A DNA stretch of 64,000 nucleotides from Megamerina dolium. Its lineage: Eukaryota > Arthropoda > Insecta > Diptera > Megamerinidae. Below the pieces are notes generated by a model that had not been told where the DNA came from, did not search any database, and saw nothing but the letters and a program-made list of their open reading frames with translations. This document shows, piece after piece, positions 44,030-55,559 of the stretch (positions are counted from its first letter, which is position 1; every line of letters starts with the position of its first letter). Made by a program: the position numbers and the translations under genes. The stretch covers positions 71,892,418 through 71,956,417 of the forward strand of contig OY978526.1 in assembly GCA_963854835.1 (NCBI GenBank). Direction: 5' to 3'.

Positions 44030-45430
44030 AAAAGTGCAGCGCAAAGTCATTCCATGCTGTGCTGCGAGGCTTATGGAGAACATGCTCCATCAATTTCAAC
44101 TTGTGCATTTTGGTTTAGACGGTTCAAAAGTTGTGATTGTGATATAACCGATAAAGAGCGTGAAAACGCTGAATTGGAGAGCTTAATTGGACGATGACTC
44201 ATGTCAAACGGAAAAGGAGCTTGCTGAACCATTGGCACTGAGTCAACAAGCCATTTCAATGCGTCTAAAGAACATGGGATACAAAAGATCTCGTTTGTTC
44301 GCAGTGCCCGTAACATTTGTGGTTGTCCCTCATAGGTATCAGCTATAGAGCTCTAACAGACCTTGGTCTGGTTTCGCGTGGTCCACTCGATGAACAAGGA
44401 TTATGTCTTTGCTCCAACGTCACGCTCTCTTTTGAGTGATTGATTGAAAGAACATAAGTATAAACCATCGCACTGGGAAGGGATACAAAAACTTCCCCAA
44501 GCCAAAAAGTTGGTTAGGCCATACACCTATAATAGTAAATAGTAGGGTTCCTTTCAGGACATTACTACCTGAAATTTCACCTCAATAAAACCCACATTCT
44601 TGACGATACGGAATGTCTGCTATGTCTTGCAGAGGATGAAACTACAGAACACATACTGTGCGACTTTTTTGCATTGGCAAAAACAAGAATGTAAATTTTC
44701 CACCGTGATCGACTAGATCCCGAGGAAATAAAAAAGGCTTCTGTTGTGGACATACTCAAATTTTTCCACAAAGCGTAAATGATACTGGAAGAACATGGAT
44801 AAGCGTAAATGATACTGGAAGAACATGGATAGCGCAAATAGTCATATGTGAAACCTGGCCAATTAGCCAAATCGACTCCAAAGCCGAATATCCATAGTTC
44901 GAAGGTCATACTTTGTATTTGGTGGGAGCAGAAGGGTATGGTGTATTATGAGCTGCTAAAGCCGCGTGAAACCATTAATGGGCGACGCTACTGATAGCAG
45001 CTCATCAAATTGAGGCCAGTATTGAACTAAAAACGGTCAGAATGGGTGACCAAACACGAGTCATTGATTTCCATCGGCCATATGCTGCGCAACCCGTTAA
45101 TAGGAACTTGGAAAATGGGAAGTCTTACCCCACCCGCCATATAGCCCAGACATTGCCCCCTCTGACTATCACTTGTTTCGATCAATGCAGAATGCCTTGT
45201 CCGGAATACGCTTAACTTCAGTCGAAGGTATCAAAAATTGATTCGATACATTCTTCGCTGCAAAAAATGTTTGGTTCAAGGAATTCATGCGCCGTCTCAA
45301 AAATGGGAAAAAGGTGTAGCCTCCGAAGAAAAAAATTTTGAATAAAATATATTGTAGCAATTTTTGAAAATAAAGCCTCAAAGTCACGATAAACTTATTT
45401 GTACACCCAATTCAGAATACGAGTGAAAGT
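44030..45430 (+). pseudogene. mariner (mauritiana-like) relic interrupted by non-LTR sequence
   Basis: Left part 44040-44340: RLMENMLHQFQLVHFGLDGS, then LIGR and ELAEPLALSQQAISMRLKNM (HTH). The catalytic part resumes at about 44865 (AEYP, then VLCIWWEQKG-like VLYYELLKPR in another frame near 44900-44960) and runs to [15 protein letters not shown] sequence in shifted frames near 45140-45180 and a tail to 45320. GTACACCCAATTC at 45403 resembles the end of a mariner terminal repeat. About 530 bp of unrelated sequence separates the halves. Many frameshifts; inactive. Confidence 0.65.
44540..44865 (+). pseudogene. Non-LTR retrotransposon C-terminal fragment (CxxC...H...C)
   Basis: Plus strand near 44595-44680 reads LDDTECLLCLAEDETTEHIL CDFFALAKTRM, the cysteine/histidine-rich end that follows RNase H in many non-LTR elements. 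A 30-bp direct repeat (GCGTAAATGATACTGGAAGA...) occurs at about 44776 and 44804. It lies between the two halves of the mariner relic. Confidence 0.55.
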
Positions 45431-45834
45431 GAAGTGAATTGAAATTCGATTGAAATCAATATGTGTTTTCTAGAAACCGAATGATTTCATTATATGTTAG
45501 CTGGCAAAAATTGTATCGCCGGTTCCGACATATTCGAAGTTAGAGTAATTGGTGATTGTTTAAAATAAAATCAGGTCTAACTAAAACATTTATGTTACAT
45601 ACTTTTAGGCATTTGCTTTGATATGACTAAAAGGTAAAAGTTATATGAGATTATTATTTAATTGCGATCCTAAAAGTATGCTCTTTATATTTTTCTTAGT
45701 GTCCAGTACTGATATCAAACTACTATTAAGACTCGCAAATGCGAAAGAAAATGTATAAAAGATATGATAAACGAAGAAAAAAGAGATGGAAAATTTGAAG
45801 AATTGGCCAAAAAACAGCATTTGCGGAAAGTTTT

Positions 45835-46500
45835 TTAAGCGACTGTTTTTGCAAAGAAAAGTGCTGCTGTAAGTCATCGTTTGCTTGTGAAATTGTATGG
45901 CGACAATTCTATATCCAATACACAGTGGATGGGGTGGTTTGTGCTCTTCAAAAACGGTGATTTCTGATATCAAATACAAAGAACGCTCTGGACAGCTGAA
46001 AAAGTTTGAAGGCGAGGATTGGGAGACATTACACGACCAAGACCTGGTCGAACCATTACGGGAGCGATGTACCGACAACAATTGATGCGGTTGAAGAGAG
46101 CAATGATCGAGAAACGGCCGGAATATGCAACCAGACACTAGTTGGTAATTTTTCAACATGGCAACGCACGACCACACATTGTTATTCTGGTCAAAAAGTA
46201 TTTTGCTAATAGCGGATGGGAAGTTTTAACCCACCTGCCTTATTGCCCAGACCTGGCGCCTTCTGATCACCACTTGTTCCGGTCCATGCAGAGCGCCCTT
46301 AATGGAATACGCTGCACTTTAGTCACCGGAATCAAATATGTGCTCGATTTGTTTTTGGTCGCCAAGCTGGCGAAGTTCTTTAGTTCCTTTGGGATGGAAT
46401 CCATAAAAATTATGGACATTACTTTGAAATCTTTTTTACATAATTCCTAAAAATAAATGATTTTTGAGCACCGGTTACTAATTCACACACCCAATACCAT
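45835..46500 (+). pseudogene. mariner (mauritiana-like) relic with internal deletion
   Basis: The N-terminal HTH fragment reads VSHRLLVKLYGDNSISNTQW, then WFVLFKNGDF. A short middle around 46010-46050 (KKFEGEDWETLHDQDLVEP) jumps directly to the late catalytic part, so the region with the first Asp is gone. From 46142 the frame reads VIFQHGNARPHIVILVKKYF, SGWEVLTHLPYCPDLAPSDH and HLFRSMQSALNGI. The usual HDN is HGN here, so the second Asp is lost. The right end is GTGTGTGAATTAGTAACCGG (complement of 46476-46495). Inactive. Confidence 0.78.
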
Positions 46501-47332
46501 TCGTACAAGACATCATGAAAAACTGTCAAAGTGACTGAATCAATTTACCCGAATTTAGAATTATTTAGGACCATTTCGTGGGCACGTCTGAATCAATAAT
46601 TGGAATTTCATGACTTAGAAAAGTTGATACAAGGGAATTTATGATGTAACACTTTTCATACGGGAGATAAGAAATTTTTTGTCATTCTAATAATATGCAA
46701 TTTTCATGTTAAATTTCAGTCACTTTGCAATTTTTTATTTGATCTTTGTTATAATGCTAATTCACCCATTAACACCCAATGTTTTTGTTGTTGTTATTCA
46801 TCATTGACCTTGAACGGGTAATCGAATAAAGCCATATCTTTTGGATCAGATGGAAATCAGTATTTTTGGTAAATAGCAATAAGCTTTGTAGTGAAACCCG
46901 GTCATTGTTCATCGATTGTATAATCCTTAATTTTTATTAAAATTTATTAATGGCATCTTTTTGAACCAAAACTTCAACATTTTATAATACAAGAGCTTCC
47001 GCAGAAAGAAGAAAATAATAAAATTATTCATCACATTCTTCCGAACTGATGCAATTAAAAATAAAAGAGTTAATCTCCGTTGTTGATGATCAACAGATTG
47101 CTCTTTTTTTTTGTTTGTATTACGAATGGATGTCAATTTTTATAAATTTTATATACAATATTTTTTATTTCATTTAAAATTCTTTAAAATTATACAAAAT
47201 GACTATAAAGTAATATATGCATTCTGTCACCTTTGCATAATCAAATTTGCATATGCAATATTTGTGTATGATTCGTCGTTGTTATTATTGTCATACTCGT
47301 GTGTCTGTGTAGATATTTTTTTACTAGATTTA
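46501..47332. other. AT-rich intronic DNA
   Basis: Nothing recognised. Confidence 0.4.
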
Positions 47333-47334
47333 TA

Positions 47335-48606
47335 CAAGGTGCGACACTTATGTATTAAGACTGCCTCTAGAAAACAATTAAAACACGATATCTGCTAATT
47401 TTTCGGTATATTTATACGAAATATTATCCTCCTGATTCAATACACTTGTTACAGCGATTTAATAGTGATTCAAAGGCGTGTTCCAGCTCATTTTTCGGAA
47501 TTGCCTCCGGTGCCCTGGTCGAAGACCGCTGTATGGTCTGAATGTCATCAAAAAAGCATCCTTTCAACTTTAATTGCAGTTTTGGGAACAAAAAGAAGTC
47601 GCACGGTGCCAAATCAGGGGAATACGGCGGGTGATTCAACACACAGACCTGATTCCGAGCCAAAAATTGACGAACAATGAGTGCTGTGTGACTCGGTGCA
47701 TTATCGTGCAACAGAGACCAAGTTTTTGGATCGCGGTATTCTGGTCGAACACGACGGATTCTGAACATCAAACCAGTTGGAACAAATTCTTTGTGGATAA
47801 TTCCTTTGCTATCGAAGAATGTGATAGGCATTGTTTTGATTTTTGATGGAACTTTTCGTGTTTTTTGGCTTGTGGTGAGTTTTTTGATTTCCGTTCCGCA
47901 CTTTGACGCTTGGTTTCTGGATCGTATTGGAAACACCATGTTTCATCACCCGTAACAATTGTTTTCAGGAAGTTTAGATCATTTTCTGCAGCTGCAACCA
48001 TGTCTCTAGGATGACTGACTCTCATTAATTTTTGGTCCTCGGTCAATATGTGTGGAATAAATCTCGCGCAGAACTTTGTTTTGTCCAAATCCTCGTGAAG
48101 AATGAGTCGGATAGTTTTTCTGTTGATGTTTAAGGCCTCTTCCATCATTTTCACTGAAGCATTGCGGTCTTCTGTAATAAAATCACGAACTTTCTGGATC
48201 GCTTCCGGCGTCCGCACTGAAATTGGCCTTCCTTCTTTTATTTCATCTTCCAGCGACTCCCTGTCATCCACAAACCGTTTATGCCATATAAAAACATTTG
48301 ATCTTGATAAACAAGCATCGCCATACGCTTGCTGCATCATTTCGAATGTTTCTGATGCACTTTTATCAATTTTTGCGTGGAATTTAATGATCGCTCTTTG
48401 CTCTATGTTAAAATTTCAACATCAAACGAACACGTGTTTTGTAAAATGTATGTCAATAAACATTAAATGTCAACCAAATGCCATGAAATTTTTACAGTTA
48501 GTAGAGGAAGGTAGAGGAAGCTTCAAAACGCATGTGCTCACACATAGATGGCGCACTTGGTTGATGAGATATGGTTCGAGTCTTAATACATAATTGTCGC
48601 ACCTTG
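47335..48606 (-). mobile_element. mariner transposon, full length 1272 bp (vertumnana-like)
   Basis: TA flanks at 47333-47334 and 48607-48608. The ends CAAGGTGCGACACTTATGTA and (complement) CAAGGTGCGACAATTATGTA match at all but one of 28 positions, the match continuing through TTAAGACT. The length is typical for mariner. One defective transposase gene is on the minus strand. Confidence 0.95.
47424..48410 (-). pseudogene. mariner DD34D transposase, start lost and frameshifted
   Basis: Coding appears to begin near 48410, where the expected ATG reads ATA before EQRAIIKFHAKIDKSASETF. The HTH region gives MMQQAYGDACLSRSNVFIWH, SLEDEIKEGRPISV and ASVKMMEEALNINRKTIRLI. The first Asp is in IVTGDETWCFQYDPETKRQS (about 47930). 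A frameshift near 47880 moves coding to another frame (TRKVPSKIKTMPITFFDSKG), a small deletion follows IHKEFVPTG, and the second and third Asp are intact in LLHDNAPSHTALIVRQFL and HPPYSPDLAPCDFFLFPKL, 34 residues apart. It ends RCNKCIESGG and a stop. It needs at least three repairs, so it is inactive, but it is well preserved. Confidence 0.92.
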
Positions 48607-48608
48607 TA

Positions 48609-49429
48609 TATTTATTTCTGAGGTAATACATACATATTGCTGTTACTACTACTAACTACTGTTGTTGGCTTTTGTCAGTGTCATAGAGGCCATCGCCACT
48701 AAATATTGCATTGTTTGACTGGCTGAATTGATTCACTGACTGGTTGGCTGGTTGACTGATTTTGTTGCTTACGCAAATACGTATGTACATATGTTACAAA
48801 TGAAAATGTGCTTTCTCTATATTTGGGTTGATGACGTTCAAGTCTTTCTGGTCGTCTTGATTATTGCAATATTAAGCAATTTTTTTCTATATTACGTGCC
48901 TGCAGCATACTGTCTATGGATTTGGGTGGAAATTTGTTCTCTCTCTCTCTCTCTCTCACTCACTCTCTCCCTTTATCTGTATTGTATTTGAGTGATATAC
49001 CTATATTTCTTTTCTTTCAATACACTCGATTGAATGTGGGTTAGTAAAACGACAAATATCCGTAACAATAGCATGTAATTGCATTGCCCACAAATTGTAG
49101 TGAATTAAAAGGAAAATGCAAAACGATGAATTGCTGTATGGCGCCAAGTTTGTTTTTATTATTTTTTAAGTGTTTATTTTTTTTCTTTTATAATTTTTTT
49201 TTGCTTAGCTTGAAGTATTTTGTACGTATTTTTACTGCTTCTTTTTTTATTGTTGTTTTTTAAAAATTACTTCCTTTTATTTTTTATTTGCATTTTTAAT
49301 ATTTATTCCTCTATTTTATTTGCTTTTTATTTATTTTAAAATAAATCTGAATTTAATGACATTTGTTTTTGTACGCATAAATTTTGTAATCATTTTAAGG
49401 AAGTTCAGGAAGTATTTGAGAGTCGTCTC
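48609..49429. other. Intronic DNA with (TC)n
   Basis: (TC)n/CACT run at 48938-48970; T-rich at 49150-49330. No gene seen. Confidence 0.45.
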
Positions 49430-49604
49430 CATAATTGATTTCCAGATCCGTCTGCCTGTTTGTCTGTCATCGTACTGATTCGCACGATAATTTCAGCAAA
49501 TGTTTAGATGAGTCGATTAAATTTGTTAAGATCGACCTGTTATGAGTACGTTCATGCCCACACGTATCAATCAAAGTGGTTAATCTTTATTTTAACTCAC
49601 TTAA

Positions 49605-49855
49605 GTGGGTGCCGTAGCTCAGGCTTAGTGTGTTGGCCTTCTGATCTGTAGGTCGTGGGTTCAATTCCCGGCAGAAGGCAATTCTTACGGCAATAACAAT
49701 AACATTTAAAAGCTTCTAAAAGATCTCTGTGACAAAGCTGAAAAAAAGTGATGTCCAAGAATTCTGCCGTTCGGAACACGCACAACAGTAATGGAAGAAA
49801 AGCTCGGCCAAAGAGGCCTTCGGGGCTTATAAGTGCAACATATTTTTTTTAATAA
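49605..49855 (+). repeat. tRNA-derived SINE, copy 8 (A-type tail), ACTTAA target duplication
   Basis: Head GCCGTAGCTCAGGCTTAG (A-box region) and GTGGGTTCAATTCCCGG (B box). A body deletion removes the TTTCTTTCGAACGG region. Ends CCTTCGGGGCTTATAAGTGC, then an AT-rich tail. ACTTAA at 49599-49604 is repeated at 49856-49861. Confidence 0.88.
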
Positions 49856-50030
49856 CTTAATATTTCATCTAGAAGAATATTATTTGTAATGTATGTTACA
49901 TTAATGTGTGTAATAGTCTCAAGAAGTGGATAACCCACGCCTACGACTTTATTGAGCTCCTATTCAAAGTTGTAGAATTAAAAAAAAAATGTAAACCACC
50001 TTGACTTAATTTTTAATTTAGGATAACAAT

Positions 50031-50328
50031 GTGTGCCGTAGCTTAGTGGTTAAGTTCGTTGGCTTTCTGATATGTAGGTCGTGGGTTCAATCCCCGGCTG
50101 AAGTACAACGTTAATATTGAAAAGATTTTTCTTTCGAACGGTACCCAACTGTCGGGACGCAATTGACAATTCCTCCAGCAGTAATAATTTATCATGAAAG
50201 AGCTTCTAAAAGAGCTCTGTGACAAAGTCAGAAGAATTAAGGCCACACGCACAACATTACTGGAAGAGGAATTCAGCCAAAGGGCCCTTCGGCGCCTATA
50301 AGTGCCCCATATTTATTATTTTTTTAAT
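50031..50328 (+). repeat. tRNA-derived SINE, copy 9 (A-type tail), most complete copy
   Basis: Head GTGCCGTAGCTTAGTGGTTA, then CTGATATGTAGGTCGTGGGT and TCAATCCCCGGCTGAAG; A and B boxes fit the Pol III internal promoter. Body: AAGATTTTTCTTTCGAACGG, TACCCAACTGTCGGGACGCA, GAGCTCTGTGACAAAG. Tail: CCCTTCGGCGCCTATAAGTG followed by ATTTATTATTTTTTT. ACAAT flanks both sides (50026-50030, 50329-50333). Confidence 0.9.
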
Positions 50329-50762
50329 ACAATATTTAATACTTACATTAATATATTATTTGGTATTATTCTCTTAAGATATGGGTAAGCCACGACCACT
50401 ATTTAATCTAGCTCCCATACTAAGTTACTGAATATTTGAAAACAGAATGTTATAATATGCATAAGTTTCCATCTAGCTCAACCGTATTTGATGAGTGAGT
50501 AGATATTATGAAGGGAACTAATTTCACAATAACAGGTCGATCCATGCCCATCATTTATTGTAGCTTCCACATACATTCTATAAGCGTAGGGTATATGTAA
50601 GTCGATCTAGTCCGACTGTAGTGGATTTTGTGATATTGGATTTTCATCCCTATTTAGTATTAACAACTATTCTTTTTATTATTATAATTGTTCCTCTGAT
50701 TGCCTTTTTTTATACCATTATATATTCAACTTTATCGCTTAATTTACTAGTTGTATTTATAT

Positions 50763-51998
50763 ATTGGTGTTCGAAAAAGTTCGGTTACAAATTTGATCAA
50801 TAATGAAGCACTTTTTTTTTTCTTATATTTGAAACGATCTTTATTAAATCAAATATCAAAACGGCAGATCGATAAACTTTTGTTATTTTTGGGGTAAAGC
50901 CATTATTTCATCTGTGTAGAACTTCTGGGTTTTCTGAGTGAAAAACTGAACCAAGTGCATTTTGCAGGCCACTACGTAATTTAAATTTACACCATTAACA
51001 GAGTTCTGCAGAGATCGAAACAAATGATAATCTAAAGGTGCAAGGTCCACGCTATATGGTGGATACCTCAAAACTTTCTAGCCAAGCTCTCTCAGTTTCT
51101 GCCGGGTCATCAAAGATGTGTGTGGTCTGGCGTTGTCATGATGGAACACAACACCTTTTCTGTTGATCAATTTTGGCCATTTTATTAATTGAATTGTTTG
51201 CTTCAATCTCGTTAATTGTTGACACTAGAGATCAGAATCAATCGTTTGACCGGGTCGTAGAAACTCATAATGAACACTTCCTTTCCAATCTCATCAGACA
51301 CACAGCATTATCTTTCTTGGTGTCAATGCTTAATTGAATTACTTGCTTCAATCTCGTTAATTGTTGACACTAGAGATCAGAATCAATCGTTTGACCGGGT
51401 TGTAGAAGCTCATAATGAACACTTCCTTTCCAATCTCATCAGACACACAGCAATGGTGTCAATCCACCGCTTGCGAAGCTTCACCTCGGTTCGTCCATGA
51501 TTTTTATCGCACATTATCGTCGTACGTGATACACTTTTCATCGCCCGTAATCATTCGCTTTAGAAATGGTTCGATTTCGTTCCGTTTTAGCAGTGAATCA
51601 CAAATGGATATTTAATCCATTAAATTTTTCACTTTTGATTCATGTGGCAGCTAAACATCGAGTTTCTTTGTACATCCAGCTTTCTTCAAATGATTGATAA
51701 CTGTTTGATGATGAATGCCTAGTTCCCTAGCTCTATTTTTTCCTTGATTTCATCGACTTTTTCAGTGATTGGGCGATCAGATCGAAAACGAGCAAACCAC
51801 TTCGATGCTGTTTTTCTAGTTACAGCATCGTGACGCATTATTACCTTTTCCATAATAGAAAAGCAAAATATGACGATAATGTTCCGAATTTTCATTCATT
51901 TTTGAACGTAGTTAACTTTTAAACTGAATTTAAATTTAATTAATACTTTAGAGCCATCTATCAACAATTTGTTACCGAACTTTTTCACACATCCCACA
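50763..51998 (-). mobile_element. mariner (irritans-like) transposon, decayed, with internal duplication
   Basis: The ends share AAAAAGTTCGGTTACAAATT (50774) and, complemented, AAAAAGTTCGGTAACAAATT (51962-51981). The minus-strand transposase is in pieces: RRSSMKE-like N-terminus lost; ARFRSDRPITEKVDEIKEK, GIHHQTVINHLKKAGCTKKL, MITGDEKCITYDDN (first Asp), then PPYSVDLAPLDYHLFRSLQN and MHLVQFFTQKTQKFYTDEIM at 50885-51070. Inside, 51185-51329 and 51330-51474 are a 145-bp tandem duplication. Boundaries are good to a few bases. Confidence 0.82.
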
Positions 51999-52809
51999 AT
52001 TTTTTTATATTGTAAAAATTTTCATTTTTATTAACTTTTTTATTTTGACCATGTATGCGTATTTATATAAAAATGTATACTATTTTCGAATGTTTTGATA
52101 TTAATTAATTTTATTATTTATTGTTTTGTCAACCAAATTGAATTCTTTGTGAATGTGTCCGTCCTTGACTGAGACACAGAAATATTGCATGATATCGTCG
52201 TCTTGTCTTGGTAATTGTTTATTATACACTTGCATATATTCGTACATACATGAACGCATTAAAGAAACTAACTAGCCACCACAATCAGAGCCGGTCACAG
52301 ACAGTCAGTCAGTCAGTAAGTAGTCAGTAGGCATATGCTGTGACTGTTTTTTGTTTAAGCTAAATATTCATTCTATAGGTATGATTTGTGCGTATGTTTA
52401 TGTGCTTTTATTCGTGCCTACATACATAAGAGTACATAAGTATGTAGACACATGCGTGCATAGCATAGCATATTATATACTTGTATTTGTATACATCCAT
52501 ACATATGTACATTGCAATTGTTGCTGTTACTGACTGAGGCAATTTAATTTTGCCACTCATTTTATTGTTCTTTTTATAATTCTACCTACTGGGAGCAGAC
52601 TAGACTGTCACGCATTCAATGAAGAATTTTATGGATAGATGATGAAAACTGAATAGAGATAGGGAGAAAAGGAAAGTAAAATAATATTGAAATGCTAAAG
52701 AGAATCTGTACAAAAACAAATACAATGGAAAAACTTTAAAATGAACGTGCTTTGAACGATAATAATTGTTGGCGTACTATTCAATTGATGAATACATTAA
52801 GGTGCGTCA
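51999..52809. other. AT-rich intronic DNA
   Basis: GTCAGTCAGTCAGTAAG run at 52302-52320. Otherwise nothing recognised. Confidence 0.4.
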
Positions 52810-53990
52810 AATTGTATGTTATAAAAAGAAAAGCATTAATTTTGTATGGGAGCGCCACAAATGGATGGAAATTAGGTATAAGTATTTTCAGACGAAATGT
52901 GAGGCAAGAAAAGCTAATGGGGTCCGGTTATATATTATTTCATCCCTCTACCGATGTTCCCTGGTCAGCTATGGGGTTATTTGTCGATTTTCATGTGTTT
53001 TCGCGTTAATTTTGCATGGAGACCTCCCTAAGGGGTGAAAATAGAAGGTAAGAGTGTTGGAGGAAAAATTAATGAAAGTCTGTCATACATTTAACCCTTC
53101 TAGTGCCAATTCCTGGGCAGCTATGAGGCAGGTAAAGCTAATGGAGGCTGGTGTTATATTTCATCGGGATGTTCCCGGGCCAGTTTTGGGGTTATTTGTC
53201 GATTTTCATGTGTTTTCGCGTTCATTTTGTATGGAGACCTCCCGAAGAGGTAAAGATAGAAGATAAGAGTGTTGGGAGGAAATGTCGGAGAGGGAAAATT
53301 AATGAAGTCTCTCATACATTTCACCCTTCTAGTGCCAATTCCTGTGCAGCTATGAGGCAGGTAAAGCTAATGGGGCCGGTGTTACATTTCATCGTTCTAG
53401 CGATGTTCCCTGGGCAGCTCTGGGATTATTTGTCGATTTTCATGTGTTTTCGCGTTCACTTTGTATGGAGACCTCTTGAAGGGGTGAAGATAGAAGGTAA
53501 GAGTATTGGGAGGAAATGTCATACATTTAACCCTTCTACTGCCCATTCCTGGGCAGCTATGAGGCTATTTGTCGATTTTTACTTGTTCATGCATTCATTT
53601 TCTATGCGAGGCCTCCGAAGAGATGAAAGTAGAAGGTAAGAGTTTTGGGAAGAAAAATAAATGGATATCGGTTACACATTTCACAGCTCTAGCGATGTTT
53701 CCTGGCCAGCTCTGGGGTTTTTTGTCGATTTTTACATGTTTTCGTGGTAATTTTGTGTTTGGTGGAAATGCTGCGGAAAAAAATAATGCTTTTATACATT
53801 TCGCAGCTTTGAGGTAGATCCCTGGGCAACTATGGGGATATTTGACGATTTTCATGTGTTTCCGCGTTATATTTATTTTATAAGGTCAGTTATACATCGA
53901 CCGCTAGCGTCGATTTTTAGGCAGTTATTGGGCTATTTGTAGATTTTTAGCTATTTTTGGGTTCATTTTGTATGGGAACCTCTGGAACCC
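52810..53990 (+). repeat. Degenerate tandem array with TTATTTGTCGATTTTCATGT motif
   Basis: The motif TTTGTCGATTTTCATGTGTT or close variants recurs near 52980, 53194, 53430, 53567, 53722, 53841 and 53935, with TTTTGTATGGAGACCTC and CCTGGGCAGCTATGAGGC in between. Spacing is irregular (about 95-237). Two internal copies (52976-53180 and 53189-53410) are nearly identical in parts. Related to 21720-21960. Short open frames here are repeat artefacts. Confidence 0.8.
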
Positions 53991-55559
53991 ACAAAGAGAG
54001 AAATTCTGTGACATCCTCTAGTCCGGTCTCATTTACAACGGTTTCAATTCACACTTTGTTGTATACATCAAAATACCGGGTGTCCAGACACACAGTATTT
54101 TATTTCTATACCTTTTGGATCAGTTTAGTCATCGAAAATTTGGAACAAAAATTATTTTCCGTTCTCTTAAAGTCCACTATGTCATGCATATTTAATTTTT
54201 GCACATTTTTGCTTCTGTTTCGGTTTTTTTCCCATACTTAAATGATTTTTGCGGCTTTTTTTTGTATGTGTTCGTATGACATACTCCTATATTTATGTAC
54301 ATACCATATTTATGAGCATACCATACCCAAAGGGAAACAAACAGAGTTTACACCCAAAGAGAACACATCGCAAATATGAAATAGGAAAACGTATAAAAAT
54401 AGTACGCCACAAATATTTGTTTTCAAAAAATATGAAATTTATTTTTGAAACATCAATTTTTCAGTCGAATGTGGAAATTGATTCACAAGATCTTGTCATA
54501 TGTTATTCATAATTTCAAATTGACCAAGAATATGATAACTGTGTAATATCTCCTCATAATATTAAAGTACATGGAAACTCACAAAAAGGGTATACGCTCA
54601 ATTTCTCGTTGGGTATGTATTATTTTACGTATACATTGTATATATATAAATATGCCTATTACGGACACCAACTAAAGGCTCGTTTAAAAAAGTCATGATA
54701 TTGAAAAATGTAACTAATTTGAGATAAATGTGAATTTGTAAAGTTTTTTTGATCATCGACATTACTCGTGCAAATCTGGTCAAGTCTGTTTGCCATTTTT
54801 GGTTTTGATTTTCGCATTTGTCAAACAATTGTATTTGTTGTACACCCATATGAATTGTTGTTCGCCTAATTTAGTGATTCTTTTTTTTTCTTTCTTTATT
54901 TATGTGAACATTTTTGTTGTTAGTTCTTGATGCATGTGTAATTGTTTAATTATAGTGTCTTGGAAATTATTTGATTGTTTTATTTTGTAAATTTTTATAT
55001 TTAAATTTCATTTTTTATTGATTTTTTCGGAAATGCAATAAATTTAAAATATGGCAATCATTTGTCAATTGCTTTCTATATGATAAATGTGACAGAGAGA
55101 TAGAGAGAGAAAGAGAGAGATAGAGAGAGATAGAGAGAGAAATTATTTTTAAAGTGATTTTTGATGATCTTCTTCAGAAGCTCGAGAAAGGCGGCAGATT
55201 CCAGAGGATGTGTTCACAGCGCGAATTAGTTCAGTCTGGTTGGTCTTCTGAGGCAGGCGAGCAGATGTTGAGTGTTGTGCGGATGGTATCTGTGAGTCGG
55301 TGCATGTTTCAGTTCAGATAGACGCTTCACTCCGATCTTAGTTGCGCCAAGGTCGCCCGAGCGGACCTACGGAGTTGCTGTTCATAATCTGGGGAGGGCG
55401 TCCACCCAATACGATGTTATGGATATGCTTTCGAAGGCCGCTTCCACTGCGGATAGGTGTGAGGAGTCGAGTGCCATTTTATTCGAAATTTCCCTTAAGT
55501 CATCAAACGAGAGCAGGCTGCTGCTGATGTATGGGAGAGTCCACTGCATTAAGTAGTTG
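53991..55559. other. Intronic DNA with an (AG)n tract
   Basis: GAGATAGAGAGAGA-type run at 55092-55141. From 55180 to 55540 base composition is richer (GC-balanced) and may be an old coding relic, but no family motif could be read. Otherwise nothing seen. Confidence 0.35.

Larger units (their letters stand above)
49430..50625 (+). repeat. GTCY-headed repeat copy carrying two SINEs
   Basis: Head CCGTCTGCCTGTTTGTCTGT then ATTCGCACGATAATTTCAGC; units with GTGGATAACCCACGCCTACG (49927) and GGTAAGCCACGACCACTATT (50385), each followed by AGCTCC and a CATAC-type core. The right end has GTAGGGTATATGTAAGTCGA then AGTCCGACTGTAG. Both SINEs sit inside with short target duplications. Confidence 0.75.

Noticed and set aside
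47335..48606. Active mariner
   Set aside because: Start codon reads ATA, plus a frameshift near 47880 and a small coding deletion.
49609..49675. Functional tRNA gene
   Set aside because: A and B boxes are present but the anticodon stem does not pair cleanly and the sequence runs straight into the SINE body; the same head recurs in other copies.
53151..53639. 162-codon ORF with repeated LSIFMCFRVHFVWRP
   Set aside because: Open frame through a degenerate tandem array; no codon constraint between units and no family resemblance.
54060..54085. CCGGGTGTCC-type motif as a mariner end
   Set aside because: No matching inverted partner or transposase nearby.
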